A stretch of 64,000 nucleotides of DNA from Photobacterium profundum (GTDB taxonomy: Bacteria; Pseudomonadota; Gammaproteobacteria; Enterobacterales; Vibrionaceae). The notes below the pieces were generated by a model, which had not been told where the DNA came from, made no database searches, and saw only the letters and a program-made list of their open reading frames with translations. A program made the translations under genes and the position numbers. Each line of letters opens with the position of its first letter. Within the stretch, counting starts at the first letter, position 1. Shown in pieces: positions 28,339 to 39,312 of the stretch. The stretch lies in contig NZ_PYOD01000011.1 of NCBI RefSeq assembly GCF_003026285.1, forward strand, positions 1 to 64,000. Direction: 5' to 3'.

Positions 28339-29330
28339 GCTTGTTTTTCTACCAATTCGAGGGCGTGCGATAGCGCTGTCCAAAGGCTACCGATATCCGC
28401 CTGTCCAGTACCTGCGAGTTCCAGTGCGGTACCATGATCTACTGACGTTCTGATGAAGGGCAGACCTAGCGTAATGTTGACCGCTTTACCAAAGCCTTTA
28501 TATTTCAGCACTGGTAGCCCTTGATCGTGATACATAGCTAATACAGCATCTGCATCGGCTAAATATTTTTCATTGAAGATTGTATCTGCAGGTAATGGAC
28601 CTACTAGATTCATGCCTTCTTGTTGGCGAAGTTTATCGAGAGCCGGAGTAATCACTTCGATTTCTTCCCGCCCTAAACATCCATCTTCACCCGCATGTGG
28701 ATTTAAGCCACAAACGTAAATTGTTGGATTTTCGATCCCAAACTTACTGACTAAATCAGCATGCAATATTCGGGTTACTTGTTGTAAACGGTCTTCAGTT
28801 ACCGCTTGAGATACATACGCCAAAGGAATATGTGTCGTCACTAATGCGACGCGTAATCCTTCTGTTGCCAACATCATAACAACTTGCGCAGTATTCGCTT
28901 GCTGAGCGAAAAACTCAGTGTGACCACTAAAAGATACCCCTGCGCGGTTAATCACACCTTTATGAACAGGTCCTGTTACTAGTGCTGCAAATTCACCACT
29001 TAAACAACCTTGTGCGGCATGCTCTAATGTTTGCAGTACGTAGTGACCATTTTGTTCATTTAACTCACCAGTAATAACGGGCGCGTTTAATTCGTGATTA
29101 GCTACAACCAAAGTACCAGCCTGATGTGGCTGCGCTGGAAGTGTAGCATCGTAGTGCTTCACTTCTAACGGTAATCCCAATTGGGCTGCACGTTCTACCA
29201 TAAGCTGAGCGTTAGCACAAATAACAAGCTCGTGTGACCAAGCATGTTGGGCTAATGCGAGGATTAAATCTGGACCAATTCCAGCGGGTTCACCAGGGGT
29301 AATAACAATGCGTTTAACCTTGGTCATCAT
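28335..29330 (-). CDS. pdxA: 4-hydroxythreonine-4-phosphate dehydrogenase PdxA
   Basis: Vitamin B6 pathway enzyme of about 331 residues that oxidises 4-phosphohydroxy-L-threonine. Signatures [21 protein letters not shown] (metal His), [10 protein letters not shown] and [15 protein letters not shown] are intact. Two adjacent ATGs (29330 and 29327) can serve; AGGA is better spaced for the second. The start overlaps the end of surA by 17 bp. Translational coupling runs surA-pdxA-rsmA, as in E. coli. Confidence 0.96.
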   Translation of the reverse strand: MMTKVKRIVITPGEPAGIGPDLILALAQHAWSHELVICANAQLMVERAAQLGLPLEVKHYDATLPAQPHQAGTLVVANHELNAPVITGELNEQNGHYVLQTLEHAAQGCLSGEFAALVTGPVHKGVINRAGVSFSGHTEFFAQQANTAQVVMMLATEGLRVALVTTHIPLAYVSQAVTEDRLQQVTRILHADLVSKFGIENPTIYVCGLNPHAGEDGCLGREEIEVITPALDKLRQQEGMNLVGPLPADTIFNEKYLADADAVLAMYHDQGLPVLKYKGFGKAVNITLGLPFIRTSVDHGTALELAGTGQADIGSLWTALSHALELVEKQA

Positions 29331-30618
29331 TTGTTCCTAGTTGTTCGATGTAAGCACCTGCGCGTAATTCTTGTAACCATGCTTGCGCTTCTTCATTAAA
29401 TTTACGGCTAAAGAGAATGCGATAAGCGCGGTTTTTCACTGCTGCATCGGTACGATCGACATTACGGCGCTCAAGCACTTCTACGATGTGCCAACCATGA
29501 ACCGTTTTGAATGGTTCACTGATGGTACCTTTAGGTAGTGTTTCTACTTTATCTTTAAACTCAGGTACGTATAGATCCGGTGTTTGCCAACCTAGTTCAC
29601 CACCGTTTGCTGCAGAGCCTGGATCGGAACTCAATTTTTGAGCTTCATCAGCAAAGGTCTGTCGCCCCGCTAAGATGTCTTGGCGGGCTTTTTCTAACTG
29701 ACGTTTTGCCCCGTCATCACTTAAAATAACCGACGTTTTAATTAGAATATGGCGTGCATTGACCTCTGTGACAGAAACCGTTTCTAAGCCTTTTACATCA
29801 TTTACTTTAATGATGTGATAGCCAACACCGCTGCGGAAAGGGCCAATAATCGCGCCTTTGCCATTAGATTTTATTTGGTCAGCAAAAATGGTCGGCATTT
29901 CTTCTTGGCGCATCCAGCCCCATTCTCCACCTTGTAGAGCTTTAGGCCCTTTAGAGTAGCTGTAGGCGAGGTTGGCGAAGTCTGCACCATTTTTCAACTC
30001 ATCAACAAGTTGTTGGGCTTGTTGTTGGGTTTCTTCGCGCTGTACTTTTGTTGCCCCTTCTTCAACTCGTAATTGGATATGACTAATATTGAATTGAACT
30101 GTTTGTAATGTTTGCTTGTTGAGTTGCTCAGCTAGCATATCAACTTCTTGCGGTAAAATATTGATACGACGACGCACTTGAATAGTACGAGCTTCACTTG
30201 CGGTCATATCACGACGCATTTGCTCGCGAAAGATAGAGTAAGATATTCCACTTTTCTCTAGCTCTTGCTGAAGTTGAGGAATAGTGAGTTCACGTTCTTT
30301 GGCTATTTCAGCGACGGCTTGATCAAGTCGAGTATCGTCAATACGAATACCAAATTGCTCTGCTTGCTGCAGCTGCAGTGTTTCAATGATCAGCTTTTCC
30401 ATGACCTGTTCAGTCAATAAAGCATTATCAGGTAGCGGTTGATTCTGCTCTGCGGCATTGATGCGCACCGTTTGCAGCATCGCATTGACATCACTTTGCA
30501 AGATCACACTGTCATTGACGAGTGTCACAACTTTATCAAGTTCCTTGGGAGCAGCCATACTGCTTGCCGCCAAGCTCCAGATTGCTATACCTAGCAAAGA
30601 AATTTTCCACTTTTTCAT
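29314..30618 (-). CDS. surA: Periplasmic chaperone/peptidyl-prolyl isomerase SurA
   Basis: Chaperone of 434 residues that escorts outer-membrane proteins to the BAM complex. Signal peptide of about 22 residues (ending SSMA), N-terminal chaperone domain (about 23-170), then two parvulin domains beginning near [13 protein letters not shown] and [17 protein letters not shown], each with conserved GGELGW-type motifs, and a C-terminal helix. It lies 46 bp after lptD, whose product it helps fold. Confidence 0.96.
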   Translation of the reverse strand: MKKWKISLLGIAIWSLAASSMAAPKELDKVVTLVNDSVILQSDVNAMLQTVRINAAEQNQPLPDNALLTEQVMEKLIIETLQLQQAEQFGIRIDDTRLDQAVAEIAKERELTIPQLQQELEKSGISYSIFREQMRRDMTASEARTIQVRRRINILPQEVDMLAEQLNKQTLQTVQFNISHIQLRVEEGATKVQREETQQQAQQLVDELKNGADFANLAYSYSKGPKALQGGEWGWMRQEEMPTIFADQIKSNGKGAIIGPFRSGVGYHIIKVNDVKGLETVSVTEVNARHILIKTSVILSDDGAKRQLEKARQDILAGRQTFADEAQKLSSDPGSAANGGELGWQTPDLYVPEFKDKVETLPKGTISEPFKTVHGWHIVEVLERRNVDRTDAAVKNRAYRILFSRKFNEEAQAWLQELRAGAYIEQLGTNDDQG

Positions 30619-30664
30619 CTACGTTCCATCTATTTTTGCAATTACGAATCAGTTCGTAATTGAA

Positions 30665-33046
30665 TTAATTATTTAAAGAAAATGAATTGCCGTACGACAT
30701 CGCATTACTCGTATCACTGGTTGCACCAAATGGTTTCGCCCCTTGTAAACCAAGCAGGCTGAAGGTGAGTGATACGTTATTGTCGTATTCGGTATTACTT
30801 AAACCTAATGAACTTGAAGCATACTTGTTGTACGTCAAACCGATTAACCAACAAGCTGAACGGTATGTTAGACCAACTTGACCTTCGACCATCTTGTTGA
30901 CATTCAAATCATGGAAGTAATCAGCACGTACGCTGATTCCGCCGTGTAATGGGAACCCAGTCGAAAGCCCCAACTGAGATATGCCGTCTTGCTCATCGTT
31001 ATCAGTTGAGTTAGGGTTGGCAACGTATTTATCTAAATAGCTACTCGATACATAGCGGTAGTTGGGCTGGATATACACCCCATTCTCTCGGTATTCAATC
31101 GCCCCGTTGGCAATTTGCACTTCTTTATCGCTGGCATCATATTGCATTGAGCCTTTCAAGAAGAGCCAGTCATCATAATTAAATTCCGTTTCAAGGGCGG
31201 TGGCTGAATAGCTTTCTGCTTCGTCATCCACTGTTGGTTTGTCGATATAGAATATCTGACCTAAGGAAAGGGTAAATCGTTCCTTAAAGTTACCATCAAA
31301 ATAGCGTGTTGATGCACCGACTGTGAATTGATTCGCAGGGGCGACGTAATCGACACTGCTGTAGGTTTTATCACTGAACAGACCATAGTAATCTTGTTGT
31401 AAACGGGTGCTGTCGTAACCACCAACATTATTGTTATTGTCATCTTTATCATCGACAGGGTTATAAATACCTTCCTGGTCGACATTCTGAACATACAGAT
31501 ATTGAATTTGAGGCTCTAAGCTTTGGGTGTAATTTTGCCCCCAAATCGATGTATCACGTTCTAGGTATAAGCCACTGTGAATACGCGCCGTAGGAATAGT
31601 TCGTGATACTGTTTCTTCTATTCCGTCACGAGAGTAGCTTTTAAGATCTTGATTATAATAAGTATAAAGTAATTTTGCTTCAGAGGTTAACGACCACCAA
31701 GGTGTTGCGAACGGTAAAGTTAATGCCGGTTCAAGATGAACACGCGTCGCGTCTGGTTTATTTGCATCATCGTTGGCAAAGCTACTGATGCTACTGGCCA
31801 TCGAAAAATCTAACTCGTAGGGTAGATTAGGGCGGTAATAGTTAAACTCGAGCTGCGGCATTAAACGGTATTGTGAACCTTGGCCGGTTTCGGTCAGCGG
31901 TTGGAAGTCACGTACCCGCAGGGTTGAATCCCAATATTGCTCGCGGTAAGACACTTCAGCTGTTTGTAATAAGTTGTTGTCTTCACGGTTACCGATACTA
32001 GAATCAATATCAGTAAAATAGTCGAAATCACTGGTTTTACTGTAATCAACGTCAAACAACCAATGGCTTTTGTACGTACCATTGTGTGAATAGTTAAATG
32101 CCCAGCGAGAGTCGTTATCATCTGCAGCCTTATCGCTGGCGAGGTATTCGCCTTTCAGTGAGCCTTGGCCAAATTCTGTTAGATAACGGAAATCAGTATT
32201 AAGCTGCAGTCCACGATTACTCATGTACTTTGGCGTTAAGGTTAAATCGTAGTTGGGGGCTATATTCCAATAAAATGGGGTCTCAAACTCGAAACCATCA
32301 CGCGAACCATAACTGACTGATGGGTATAAAAAACCTGTTAAACGTTCTTTGCCAACCGGAACACGAAGGTACGGTAAATAGAATACGGGCACATCAAGCA
32401 CTTCAAAACGGGCATTGTATAGATTAGCAAAAGGTGAATCGCCTTCTCGCTCCAATGTGGTTGCAGAGAAACGCCAACTTTTATCGTCAGCAGGACAAGT
32501 GGTGTAAGTACCATCTTTCATGCGATAAAATTGTGTACCTTGAGCGTGTGTTTTGGTGATTCTTCGTGCTTCACCACGTCCAGGTTCACAGGTTAGATTA
32601 TACACCGCGTGATCCATTTCAGAATCTTCGGTATCGAGATCGCTTTGTAAGCGTTCAGAGTCGACTTCCAGCGTACCGTCATGAAAATAGACGTTGCCTT
32701 CAGCGACGACAATATTTTCAGGTTGACGAAGAGATGCCTGATCGGCCGCGATGGTACGGTTTCCTTGCTGTACAACGACATCACCCGTGTAGGTGACTTT
32801 TGTTTTGTCGAGAGCTTCTGCGTGATCGGCTGTGACTTTTATGGGGTCATTGTTGGGATCTGTCGAGCGATCTTGAGGCGCAATACAAACACCACGCACT
32901 AACTCGATCTCATCCACGTTGTCACTGGTTAGAGCAAGCTCATCATTGACATCTTCGCTTAATTTATTATTTTCATTTGCCATAGCCGGACCATACAGCG
33001 CGAGGCTGATCATGGTGGCTAGTAAGCTGCGGGAGGTTAATGACAT
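30665..33046 (-). CDS. lptD: LPS-assembly outer-membrane protein LptD
   Basis: A 793-residue barrel protein that inserts lipopolysaccharide into the outer leaflet together with LptE. Residues 1-23 are a signal peptide (ending PAMA). An N-terminal jellyroll/OstA domain covers about 60-200 (VTADHAEALDKTKVTYTGDVVVQQGNRTIAADQA), then a large beta-barrel. Cysteines lie at about C54 and in NLTCEPG, TTCPADD and SACWLIG. E. coli LptD has two adjacent C-terminal cysteines (CC); here only one is present (SAC-W), while an extra one sits in TTCPADD, so the disulfide pattern must differ somewhat. Divergent from djlA; first gene of the lptD-surA-pdxA-rsmA series. Confidence 0.96.
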   Translation of the reverse strand: MSLTSRSLLATMISLALYGPAMANENNKLSEDVNDELALTSDNVDEIELVRGVCIAPQDRSTDPNNDPIKVTADHAEALDKTKVTYTGDVVVQQGNRTIAADQASLRQPENIVVAEGNVYFHDGTLEVDSERLQSDLDTEDSEMDHAVYNLTCEPGRGEARRITKTHAQGTQFYRMKDGTYTTCPADDKSWRFSATTLEREGDSPFANLYNARFEVLDVPVFYLPYLRVPVGKERLTGFLYPSVSYGSRDGFEFETPFYWNIAPNYDLTLTPKYMSNRGLQLNTDFRYLTEFGQGSLKGEYLASDKAADDNDSRWAFNYSHNGTYKSHWLFDVDYSKTSDFDYFTDIDSSIGNREDNNLLQTAEVSYREQYWDSTLRVRDFQPLTETGQGSQYRLMPQLEFNYYRPNLPYELDFSMASSISSFANDDANKPDATRVHLEPALTLPFATPWWSLTSEAKLLYTYYNQDLKSYSRDGIEETVSRTIPTARIHSGLYLERDTSIWGQNYTQSLEPQIQYLYVQNVDQEGIYNPVDDKDDNNNNVGGYDSTRLQQDYYGLFSDKTYSSVDYVAPANQFTVGASTRYFDGNFKERFTLSLGQIFYIDKPTVDDEAESYSATALETEFNYDDWLFLKGSMQYDASDKEVQIANGAIEYRENGVYIQPNYRYVSSSYLDKYVANPNSTDNDEQDGISQLGLSTGFPLHGGISVRADYFHDLNVNKMVEGQVGLTYRSACWLIGLTYNKYASSSLGLSNTEYDNNVSLTFSLLGLQGAKPFGATSDTSNAMSYGNSFSLNN

Positions 33047-33219
33047 CTGGTTAACATTCCTGTCTCAGTTTATGGCGCATAGCTATTTGGTTGCGCTTTT
33101 TACAAGCATTCCCGATAAATGACAGCTATCATAATGCAAATTTATCTCGACGGCATCTTTTCAAGCCACAGTGTCGAGTAAACCTTGAATAAATTTAACA
33201 AATTACCAGAGAGTATAGA

Positions 33220-34059
33220 ATGCAGATGTGGGGCAAAATTCTAGGCGCATTTTTTGGTTTCCTTCTTGGTGGTCCGTTTGGATTGCTATTAGGTCTGTTT
33301 TTAGGACATAAGTTCGATAAGGCACGAAGAAATGTTTATCGTGGCGGCGGCTTTGGTGGTTTTGGCACCAGCCGAGCGAACAGTGAGGAACGTCAAGCCG
33401 AATTCTTTTATGCTGGCTTTGCTGTTATGGGTCATATGGCAAAAGCCAAAGGACATGTAACAGAAGAAGAAATTCGTGTTGCCAGTGCCATTATGGATCG
33501 GATGAATTTGCATGGCGAAGCTCGTCGTCAGGCACAAAATGCATTTCGTGAAGGCAAAGAAGATGCATTCCCTCTAGAGGAAACTTTAGCAAAGGTCCGT
33601 CAAAATTGTGCGGGGCGAGCCGATTTACTGCAATTCTTCTTAGAGTTGCAAATTCAAGCAGCATTTGCTGATGGCTCGTTGCACCAGAATGAACGCCAGC
33701 TATTACATGTTATTGCGCGTAGTTTAGGTTTCTCTGAGCGTCAGTTAGAGCAGCGTTTACACATGCAAGAAGCGGCATTTCGTTTTCAGCAAGGTGGATT
33801 TAATCAGCAGCATGGTGGTGGGTTTAACCAAGCACCAACGCGAGATCAACTCGCAGATGCCTATGAAGTCTTAGGTGTAACGGAAAGTGCAACGTCGCAA
33901 GAAGTAAAACGTGCCTACCGTAAACAAATGAATGAACATCATCCTGATAAGCTTGCAGCAAAAGGGTTACCACCAGAAATGATGGAAATCGCTAATCAAA
34001 AAGCGCAAGAGCTTCAAGCGGCTTACGATATGATCCGTAAAGAAAAAGGCTTTAAGTAA
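33220..34059 (+). CDS. djlA: Membrane-anchored DnaJ-like co-chaperone DjlA
   Basis: Type III J protein of 279 residues. A single N-terminal transmembrane segment rich in glycine (KILGAFFGFLLGGPFGLLLGLFLGH, cut here to its key part at residues 5-29), a TerB-like central domain (about 55-185), a Gln/Gly-rich linker (QQGGFNQQHGGGFNQ), and a C-terminal J domain with HPD in NEHHPDKLAA. In E. coli DjlA stimulates DnaK and affects capsule signalling. Divergent from lptD as in E. coli. A strong terminator follows. Confidence 0.96.
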   Translation: MQMWGKILGAFFGFLLGGPFGLLLGLFLGHKFDKARRNVYRGGGFGGFGTSRANSEERQAEFFYAGFAVMGHMAKAKGHVTEEEIRVASAIMDRMNLHGEARRQAQNAFREGKEDAFPLEETLAKVRQNCAGRADLLQFFLELQIQAAFADGSLHQNERQLLHVIARSLGFSERQLEQRLHMQEAAFRFQQGGFNQQHGGGFNQAPTRDQLADAYEVLGVTESATSQEVKRAYRKQMNEHHPDKLAAKGLPPEMMEIANQKAQELQAAYDMIRKEKGFK

Positions 34060-34120
34060 TAGACTTTAATCAACGGTGTAGCAAATCAACAGTATGGTTA
34101 TTAACGAATATAACCTGAAA

Positions 34121-34149
34121 AACGAGAGCCTTTAGCTCTCGTTTTTTTT
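34121..34149 (+). terminator. Terminator after djlA
   Basis: Perfect 9-bp stem AACGAGAGC/GCTCTCGTT with 5-nt loop and a run of eight T. Confidence 0.93.
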
Positions 34150-34175
34150 GAATATAGAACCTTTAAGTGAAAAGG

Positions 34176-35180
34176 TTAGACTAGGTTTTGAGGCTTGCCT
34201 GCGACGTAGGCATTCATATTGTCAATTAATTGATTGGCTAGTGTTTGAATGGCAGAGTCTGAACCCCAAGCGACATGCGGGGTTAGAATAAGGTTGGGTA
34301 AATCGGCGTTGGCAATTAAAGGATTGCTCATATCTGCAGGCTCTTGGGTAAATACATCGACTCCAGCCCCCGCAATATCACCATTCTTTAATGCATCCAC
34401 TAATGCGTCTTCATCGACTAATCCACCACGACCTGCGTTAATCAAAATACTATTGGGTTTCATACGATTGAATTCATTGCTGCCGATCAGGTTTTGAGTG
34501 TGTTCACTTAATGGGCAATGTAAAGTCACGACATCTGCATGAGCGATGACTTCATTAAAAGGCCTGTAGCCGTCTCTACAGGTTTCTTTGTCTTTATGCT
34601 CCGCGTACAACACATCCATACCTAACGCTTTAGCTAGCTTTGCTACAGCTTGTCCTAAGCCTCCATTACCAATGATTCCTAGCGTAGATCCCGAAATATC
34701 AGAAATAGGGTGGGTAAAAAAGCAAAATTGCTTCTTCTGTTGCCAAACACCTGCTTGGATATCTTGGTGATACCCCATCAGGTTTCTTTTTAAGGCGAAC
34801 ATCATGGCGATCACATGCTCTGGCACTGAATCTGTTGCGTACCCTCGAATGTTTGCCACCGTAATGTTGTGCTGGTGGCAGTACGCTAAATCGACATTGT
34901 TTGTACCTGTTGCAGAGATCGCGATCATTTTCAGTTGAGGTAATTGGCTCAATACATCGGCATCAAGAATGACTTTATTAGCGATCGCGATAGTCGCATG
35001 TTGCAGGCGTTGAATGACTTGCTCGGGTTTTGTTGTCGCAAATTCTTGCCATTCATGAGGGAAATTAGGCGATGGTAGTTGAATATGCTTGGGGATGGTC
35101 GCACGATCGAGAAAGACTATTTCTTGAGTGAGGGGTGTTTCAGAGACTGACGGTTGTTCAATGGATGAATGGTTTTTCAT
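34176..35180 (-). CDS. D-2-hydroxyacid dehydrogenase (glycerate/hydroxypyruvate type)
   Basis: A 334-residue NAD(P)-dependent 2-hydroxyacid dehydrogenase. NAD loop GIIGNGGLGQAVAKLAK, signature INAGRGGLVDEDALVDALKNG (substrate Arg), catalytic Glu in DVFTQEP and catalytic His in LTPHVAWGS are present. Relatives reduce hydroxypyruvate or glyoxylate, and vibrio homologues are named glycerate dehydrogenase; substrate is not fixed by sequence. An extra 20 or so N-terminal residues precede the usual family start (IVFLDRATIP), so a later start is possible though no other ATG is obvious there. Alone, 82 bp after rluA. Confidence 0.9.
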   Translation of the reverse strand: MKNHSSIEQPSVSETPLTQEIVFLDRATIPKHIQLPSPNFPHEWQEFATTKPEQVIQRLQHATIAIANKVILDADVLSQLPQLKMIAISATGTNNVDLAYCHQHNITVANIRGYATDSVPEHVIAMMFALKRNLMGYHQDIQAGVWQQKKQFCFFTHPISDISGSTLGIIGNGGLGQAVAKLAKALGMDVLYAEHKDKETCRDGYRPFNEVIAHADVVTLHCPLSEHTQNLIGSNEFNRMKPNSILINAGRGGLVDEDALVDALKNGDIAGAGVDVFTQEPADMSNPLIANADLPNLILTPHVAWGSDSAIQTLANQLIDNMNAYVAGKPQNLV

Positions 35181-35262
35181 GGGAGCAAATCCGATTTGAT
35201 CGTAATGAATGGTGAATAATTCATATTAAGACCAAATCTGGATGAACTCACAAGGCTTGATA

Positions 35263-35982
35263 TTATTTTTCTTGATCTGCTGAGAGGAATTCGATGGTTT
35301 TCATCGGCACATCAGGAAATAACTCACAGGGTGCAAAAAAGTGAATGGGATCTTTGGTGCCAGGGTGCGTAAAAGCAATTTCGGCGGCATGTAAATGAAG
35401 ACGATCAGCAATCGCATTTGCTTCGTCATTGGCATAAAACTCATCACCAATTATTGGATGACCTAAAGCTTGCATATGTACACGAAGCTGGTGTGAGCGA
35501 CCTGTGATAGGGTGTAAACGAACTAGTGTGGTCTGCGCTTCACGAGCAACTACTTCGTAATGCGTTACTGATGGTTTTCCATCTTCGTAACAAACTTTTT
35601 GTTTAGGTCTATTCGGCCAATCACAAATCAAGGGTAAATCAACCGTCCCCGTGTCTTGGTCAGGATGTCCCCATATGCGGGCATAATAGACTTTTTGGGT
35701 AGCACGTTCGCGAAACTGTGCATGCAAATGACGTTCAGCATCTTTGTTTACCGCCAACATAATCAAACCCGAAGTCGACATATCAAGGCGATGGACAATG
35801 TGTGCTTCTGGGTAATCACGTAAAACACGGCTATACACACTGTCGTAATGTTCTGGATTCCGACCAGGATTAGATAGCAAGCCAGACGGTTTATTTAGCA
35901 TGATAATGTCTTCATCATGATGAAGAATATCTAACCAAGGATCAGTGGGTGGGTGGTAGTCTAAATGCGGTAACGGTTTCAT
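35263..35982 (-). CDS. rluA: Dual-specificity pseudouridine synthase RluA
   Basis: Converts U746 of 23S rRNA and U32 of several tRNAs to pseudouridine. The 239-residue product (E. coli 219) has the catalytic aspartate in HRLDMSTSGLIMLA and the family KPSGLLSNPG and ITGRSHQLRVHMQALGHPIIGD motifs. No S4 domain, as expected for RluA. Downstream of rapA in the same direction, the rapA-rluA order also seen in E. coli. Confidence 0.95.
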   Translation of the reverse strand: MKPLPHLDYHPPTDPWLDILHHDEDIIMLNKPSGLLSNPGRNPEHYDSVYSRVLRDYPEAHIVHRLDMSTSGLIMLAVNKDAERHLHAQFRERATQKVYYARIWGHPDQDTGTVDLPLICDWPNRPKQKVCYEDGKPSVTHYEVVAREAQTTLVRLHPITGRSHQLRVHMQALGHPIIGDEFYANDEANAIADRLHLHAAEIAFTHPGTKDPIHFFAPCELFPDVPMKTIEFLSADQEK

Positions 35983-36014
35983 TATTTACTCTGAAAAATA
36001 GAGGTAATTAAATA

Positions 36015-36052
36015 CAAAAGCCGCGTCAGAATAGACTGGTACACGGCTTTTG
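36015..36052 (-). terminator. Hairpin between rapA and rluA
   Basis: Perfect 9-bp stem CAAAAGCCG/CGGCTTTTG with a 20-nt loop in the 92-bp gap after rapA. On the minus strand the T-rich arm ends TTTTG, so termination may be partial. Confidence 0.55.
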
Positions 36053-36074
36053 AACCTAGATTAAAAGGGGTGCA

Positions 36075-38993
36075 TTAGTTATGGCTAACAACAATGAGAC
36101 GTAATGAATCCAGTTGTATTTGTGCTTTACCAATGTAACCCGTGAGATCTTGAATTTGGCTTTCAATTAGCTCTAATTCATCATCTCGAATATTAGGGTT
36201 CACCGCTTTTAATGCCTGAAGACGGTTTAATTCAGCTTGTAGGCTATTTTCCATTTCAGCCTGTGCAGATTCGCGAACGGTCACCAATTCTTTGGCGACT
36301 TCTTGCTCTGCTTGAGCAATTAAAACGTGAATCTCTTTCTGTACTGAATTAACAAGCTTGCTTGCAAGGTGACGATTTACCGGGCTTAACTGGCGGTTGA
36401 AACCTTCAAATGCGACTTTGTTTGAGAGGTTGCTACCTTTCGCATCCAGCAAAATTCGGATTGGTGTTTTCGGTAAGAATCGACCAATTCCTGATGATTT
36501 TGGTGCTTGTGCATCAACCACGTAAACCATTTCGAGCAGTAACGTTCCGGCAGGCAATGCTTTATTTTTCAATAACGAGACGGCTGTAGCACCAACGCCT
36601 TCAGATAGCAGTAAATCAATACCACCTTGAATCATTGGGTGTTCCCAGCTAATGAAGTGCAAGTCTTCACGTGATAGCGCTGTTTCACGATCAAAGGTGA
36701 TAGTACAACCGTCATAAGGTAAGCCTGGGTAGCTTGCTACCATCATGTGCTCAGAAGGGGTCACGACAATGGCGTTTTCACCTTTATCATCTTGATTCAA
36801 ACCAATGGTATCAAATAAACCCAGAGAGAAAGCAACAAGGTTGGTATCGCCATCTTTTGATGATATTTTCGTCACGAGCTCATTGGCAGCATCACCACCG
36901 TTTGAGTGGATCTCTAACAGACGGTCACGACCTTGGTCTAGTTTCGATTTCAACTCGAAGTGCATTGCTGCACTTTTTTCAATCAAGTTTTCTAGATCTG
37001 CAGGTTCATGTTTTTCACATGCTAATAGCGCTATTAGATCGTCACTGACGGCTTCATAGACAGCACGGCCAGTAGGACAAGTTTCTTCAAAAGAGTTTAA
37101 CCCTTCGTTGTACCAGTGCGCTAGCAAAGCTTGAGACGTACCTTCTAGGTGCGGCACATGAATTTCAATATCACGCTGCTGACCAATACGGTCAAGGCGG
37201 CCAATACGCTGTTCAAGTAAGTCAGGGTTATTCGGTAAATCAAACATTACTAGCTGATTTGCGAATTGGAAGTTACGTCCTTCAGAGCCGATCTCAGAAC
37301 ACAATAAGACCTGAGCACCGTCATCTTCTTGTGCGAAGTAAGCTGCTGCTTTGTCACGTTCGATAATCGACATGCCTTCATGGAACACTGTCGCACGAAT
37401 ACCTTCACGCTCACGTAATGCTTGCTCTAGGGTTAAGGCTGTTTGTGCGCGAGAACAAATCACGAGAACCTTCTCGTTACGGTTTGCTTTTAGCATATCC
37501 AGCAACCAGTTTACACGCGGGTCAAAGTTCCACCATGTTGCTGACTCACCTTCGAATTCTTGATAAATATCTTCAGGGTAAAGCAGTTTTATGGCTTTTT
37601 GTTCAGTCGATATAGAGCCTGACATCATGCTAGAAACACGCATCGCCGTTTTATATTGCGAAGGCAGTTCTAACGGGTACATGTTGAGATGACGTTCAGG
37701 GAACCCTTTAATCGCAGCACGTGTATTTCGGAACAATACGCGACCTGTACCATGGCGATCCATCAAACTATCAATTAACTCATGACGCACGGTTTGCGCG
37801 TGTTCATCATCAACATCGCTAGATTCGATAAGACGAAGCTTTGGCTCAATATCTTGTTCTGACAGTAAATCGATTAACGTTTTTCTGGCGTCATCATCGA
37901 TTTTCTCACCAGAAAGTAAACGAGTGACGGCTTCTGCCACAGGGGCGTATTGGCGCTCTTCTTCAACAAAGGTTTCGTAATCATAAAAACGGTCAGGATC
38001 GAGTAAACGTAAACGAGCAAAGTGACTTTCACGACCGAGTTGTTCTGGTGTTGCCGTTAGCAGTAAGACGCCGGGTGTTGCTTCCGCTAATGCTTCAACT
38101 ACTTGGTACTGGCGGCTTGGCTTATCTTCACTCCACTCTAAGTGGTGTGCTTCATCGACAACTAATAAATCCCAATCGGCATCTTGTGCTTGTTCGAAAC
38201 GACGGCGACTTTTACGCAAGAAATCTAACGAACATAAGACGTATTGAGCAGTCTCAAATGGGTTAGTTGCATCTGCAAGTGATTCGACGCAACGTTCTTC
38301 ATCAAAAATAGAGAAGTGTAAGTTGAAGCGACGCATCATTTCGACAAGCCATTGATGTTGAAGCGTTTCAGGTACAACAATCAGAATGCGTTCAGCACGC
38401 CCTGCAAGCACTTGCTGATGGATGATCATACCGGCTTCAATCGTTTTACCTAACCCCACTTCATCTGCGAGTAATACACGGGGTGCGTAACGTCGACCCA
38501 CTTCATGCGCGATGAATAACTGGTGAGGAATTAAACCTGCACGCATACCACACAGACCACGTAATGGGCTCTTATGCTGTTCATATTGATTGGTAAGAGC
38601 GCGGTAGCGTAAGGCAAAACGATCCATACGATCGATTTGACCCGCAAATAATTTATCTTGTGGTTTGTTAAAGCGGATTTGGTGACTTAGGAAGATTTCA
38701 CGTAACTTTACGTTTTCTTCATCAGTGTCCGTACGTGTTCCAATATAAGTAAAAAGACCGCCATTTTCTTCGACGATTTTTACCTCTAGTGACCAGCCGT
38801 CATGGCTTTCAACTACATCACCAACATTAAACATTACACGGGTAACTGGAGCATCACTTCGTGCATACAGGCGGCTCTCTTCACAGGCGGAGAACATTAT
38901 GGAAACTGTTCGCTTATCTTCAGCAACAACGGTACCTAAACCTAAATCACTTTCAGTATCACTGATCCAACGTTGGCCCAAAGTAAATGGCAT
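36075..38993 (-). CDS. rapA: RNA polymerase-associated helicase-like protein RapA
   Basis: A 972-residue Swi2/Snf2 ATPase that binds RNA polymerase and helps recycle it after transcription. N-terminal tudor-like domain, then helicase motif [16 protein letters not shown], motif [12 protein letters not shown], motif [13 protein letters not shown], motif [14 protein letters not shown] and motif [13 protein letters not shown]. Length is close to E. coli RapA (968). It is divergent from the PhoH-like gene. Confidence 0.97.
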   Translation of the reverse strand: MPFTLGQRWISDTESDLGLGTVVAEDKRTVSIMFSACEESRLYARSDAPVTRVMFNVGDVVESHDGWSLEVKIVEENGGLFTYIGTRTDTDEENVKLREIFLSHQIRFNKPQDKLFAGQIDRMDRFALRYRALTNQYEQHKSPLRGLCGMRAGLIPHQLFIAHEVGRRYAPRVLLADEVGLGKTIEAGMIIHQQVLAGRAERILIVVPETLQHQWLVEMMRRFNLHFSIFDEERCVESLADATNPFETAQYVLCSLDFLRKSRRRFEQAQDADWDLLVVDEAHHLEWSEDKPSRQYQVVEALAEATPGVLLLTATPEQLGRESHFARLRLLDPDRFYDYETFVEEERQYAPVAEAVTRLLSGEKIDDDARKTLIDLLSEQDIEPKLRLIESSDVDDEHAQTVRHELIDSLMDRHGTGRVLFRNTRAAIKGFPERHLNMYPLELPSQYKTAMRVSSMMSGSISTEQKAIKLLYPEDIYQEFEGESATWWNFDPRVNWLLDMLKANRNEKVLVICSRAQTALTLEQALREREGIRATVFHEGMSIIERDKAAAYFAQEDDGAQVLLCSEIGSEGRNFQFANQLVMFDLPNNPDLLEQRIGRLDRIGQQRDIEIHVPHLEGTSQALLAHWYNEGLNSFEETCPTGRAVYEAVSDDLIALLACEKHEPADLENLIEKSAAMHFELKSKLDQGRDRLLEIHSNGGDAANELVTKISSKDGDTNLVAFSLGLFDTIGLNQDDKGENAIVVTPSEHMMVASYPGLPYDGCTITFDRETALSREDLHFISWEHPMIQGGIDLLLSEGVGATAVSLLKNKALPAGTLLLEMVYVVDAQAPKSSGIGRFLPKTPIRILLDAKGSNLSNKVAFEGFNRQLSPVNRHLASKLVNSVQKEIHVLIAQAEQEVAKELVTVRESAQAEMENSLQAELNRLQALKAVNPNIRDDELELIESQIQDLTGYIGKAQIQLDSLRLIVVSHN

Positions 38994-39312
38994 AGTAGTA
39001 AAAGCCTTCTAATTATTTGATATATCGGAGAATGTGTAACCCGGCACGAATTTTTTTTTGGTCTACACTGGTATTAAGTGTAAGCCAGAATCCGCTACGG
39101 TAAAAAAGGGAAGTAATGGTACTGCATGATGTGAGTAAGGTCACGGTGAAAGTGATCAATCCACCTTACAGTTTTTATTGTCACATTTATTTAAAATCTC
39201 CGGTCTTTAATAGTAACTACAAAATTTAGATTATTAACAATAGTCATTTTGGCTTACGCTTTAAGAGTGATAGTAATTTGATTGCTATCAGACTGTTACC
39301 AAGGAGGTGCTT
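38994..39312. promoter_or_regulatory. Divergent rapA/phoH-like regulatory region with CRP-like site
   Basis: A 319-bp gap. At 39130-39145 TGTGA-GTAAGG-TCACG matches the CRP core TGTGA-N6-TCACA in 9 of 10 positions, 168 bp before the phoH-like ATG and 137 bp before rapA. A short inverted repeat TGATAG/CTATCA (about 39268-39290) lies just before the phoH-like ribosome site. No gene is evident. Confidence 0.55.
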
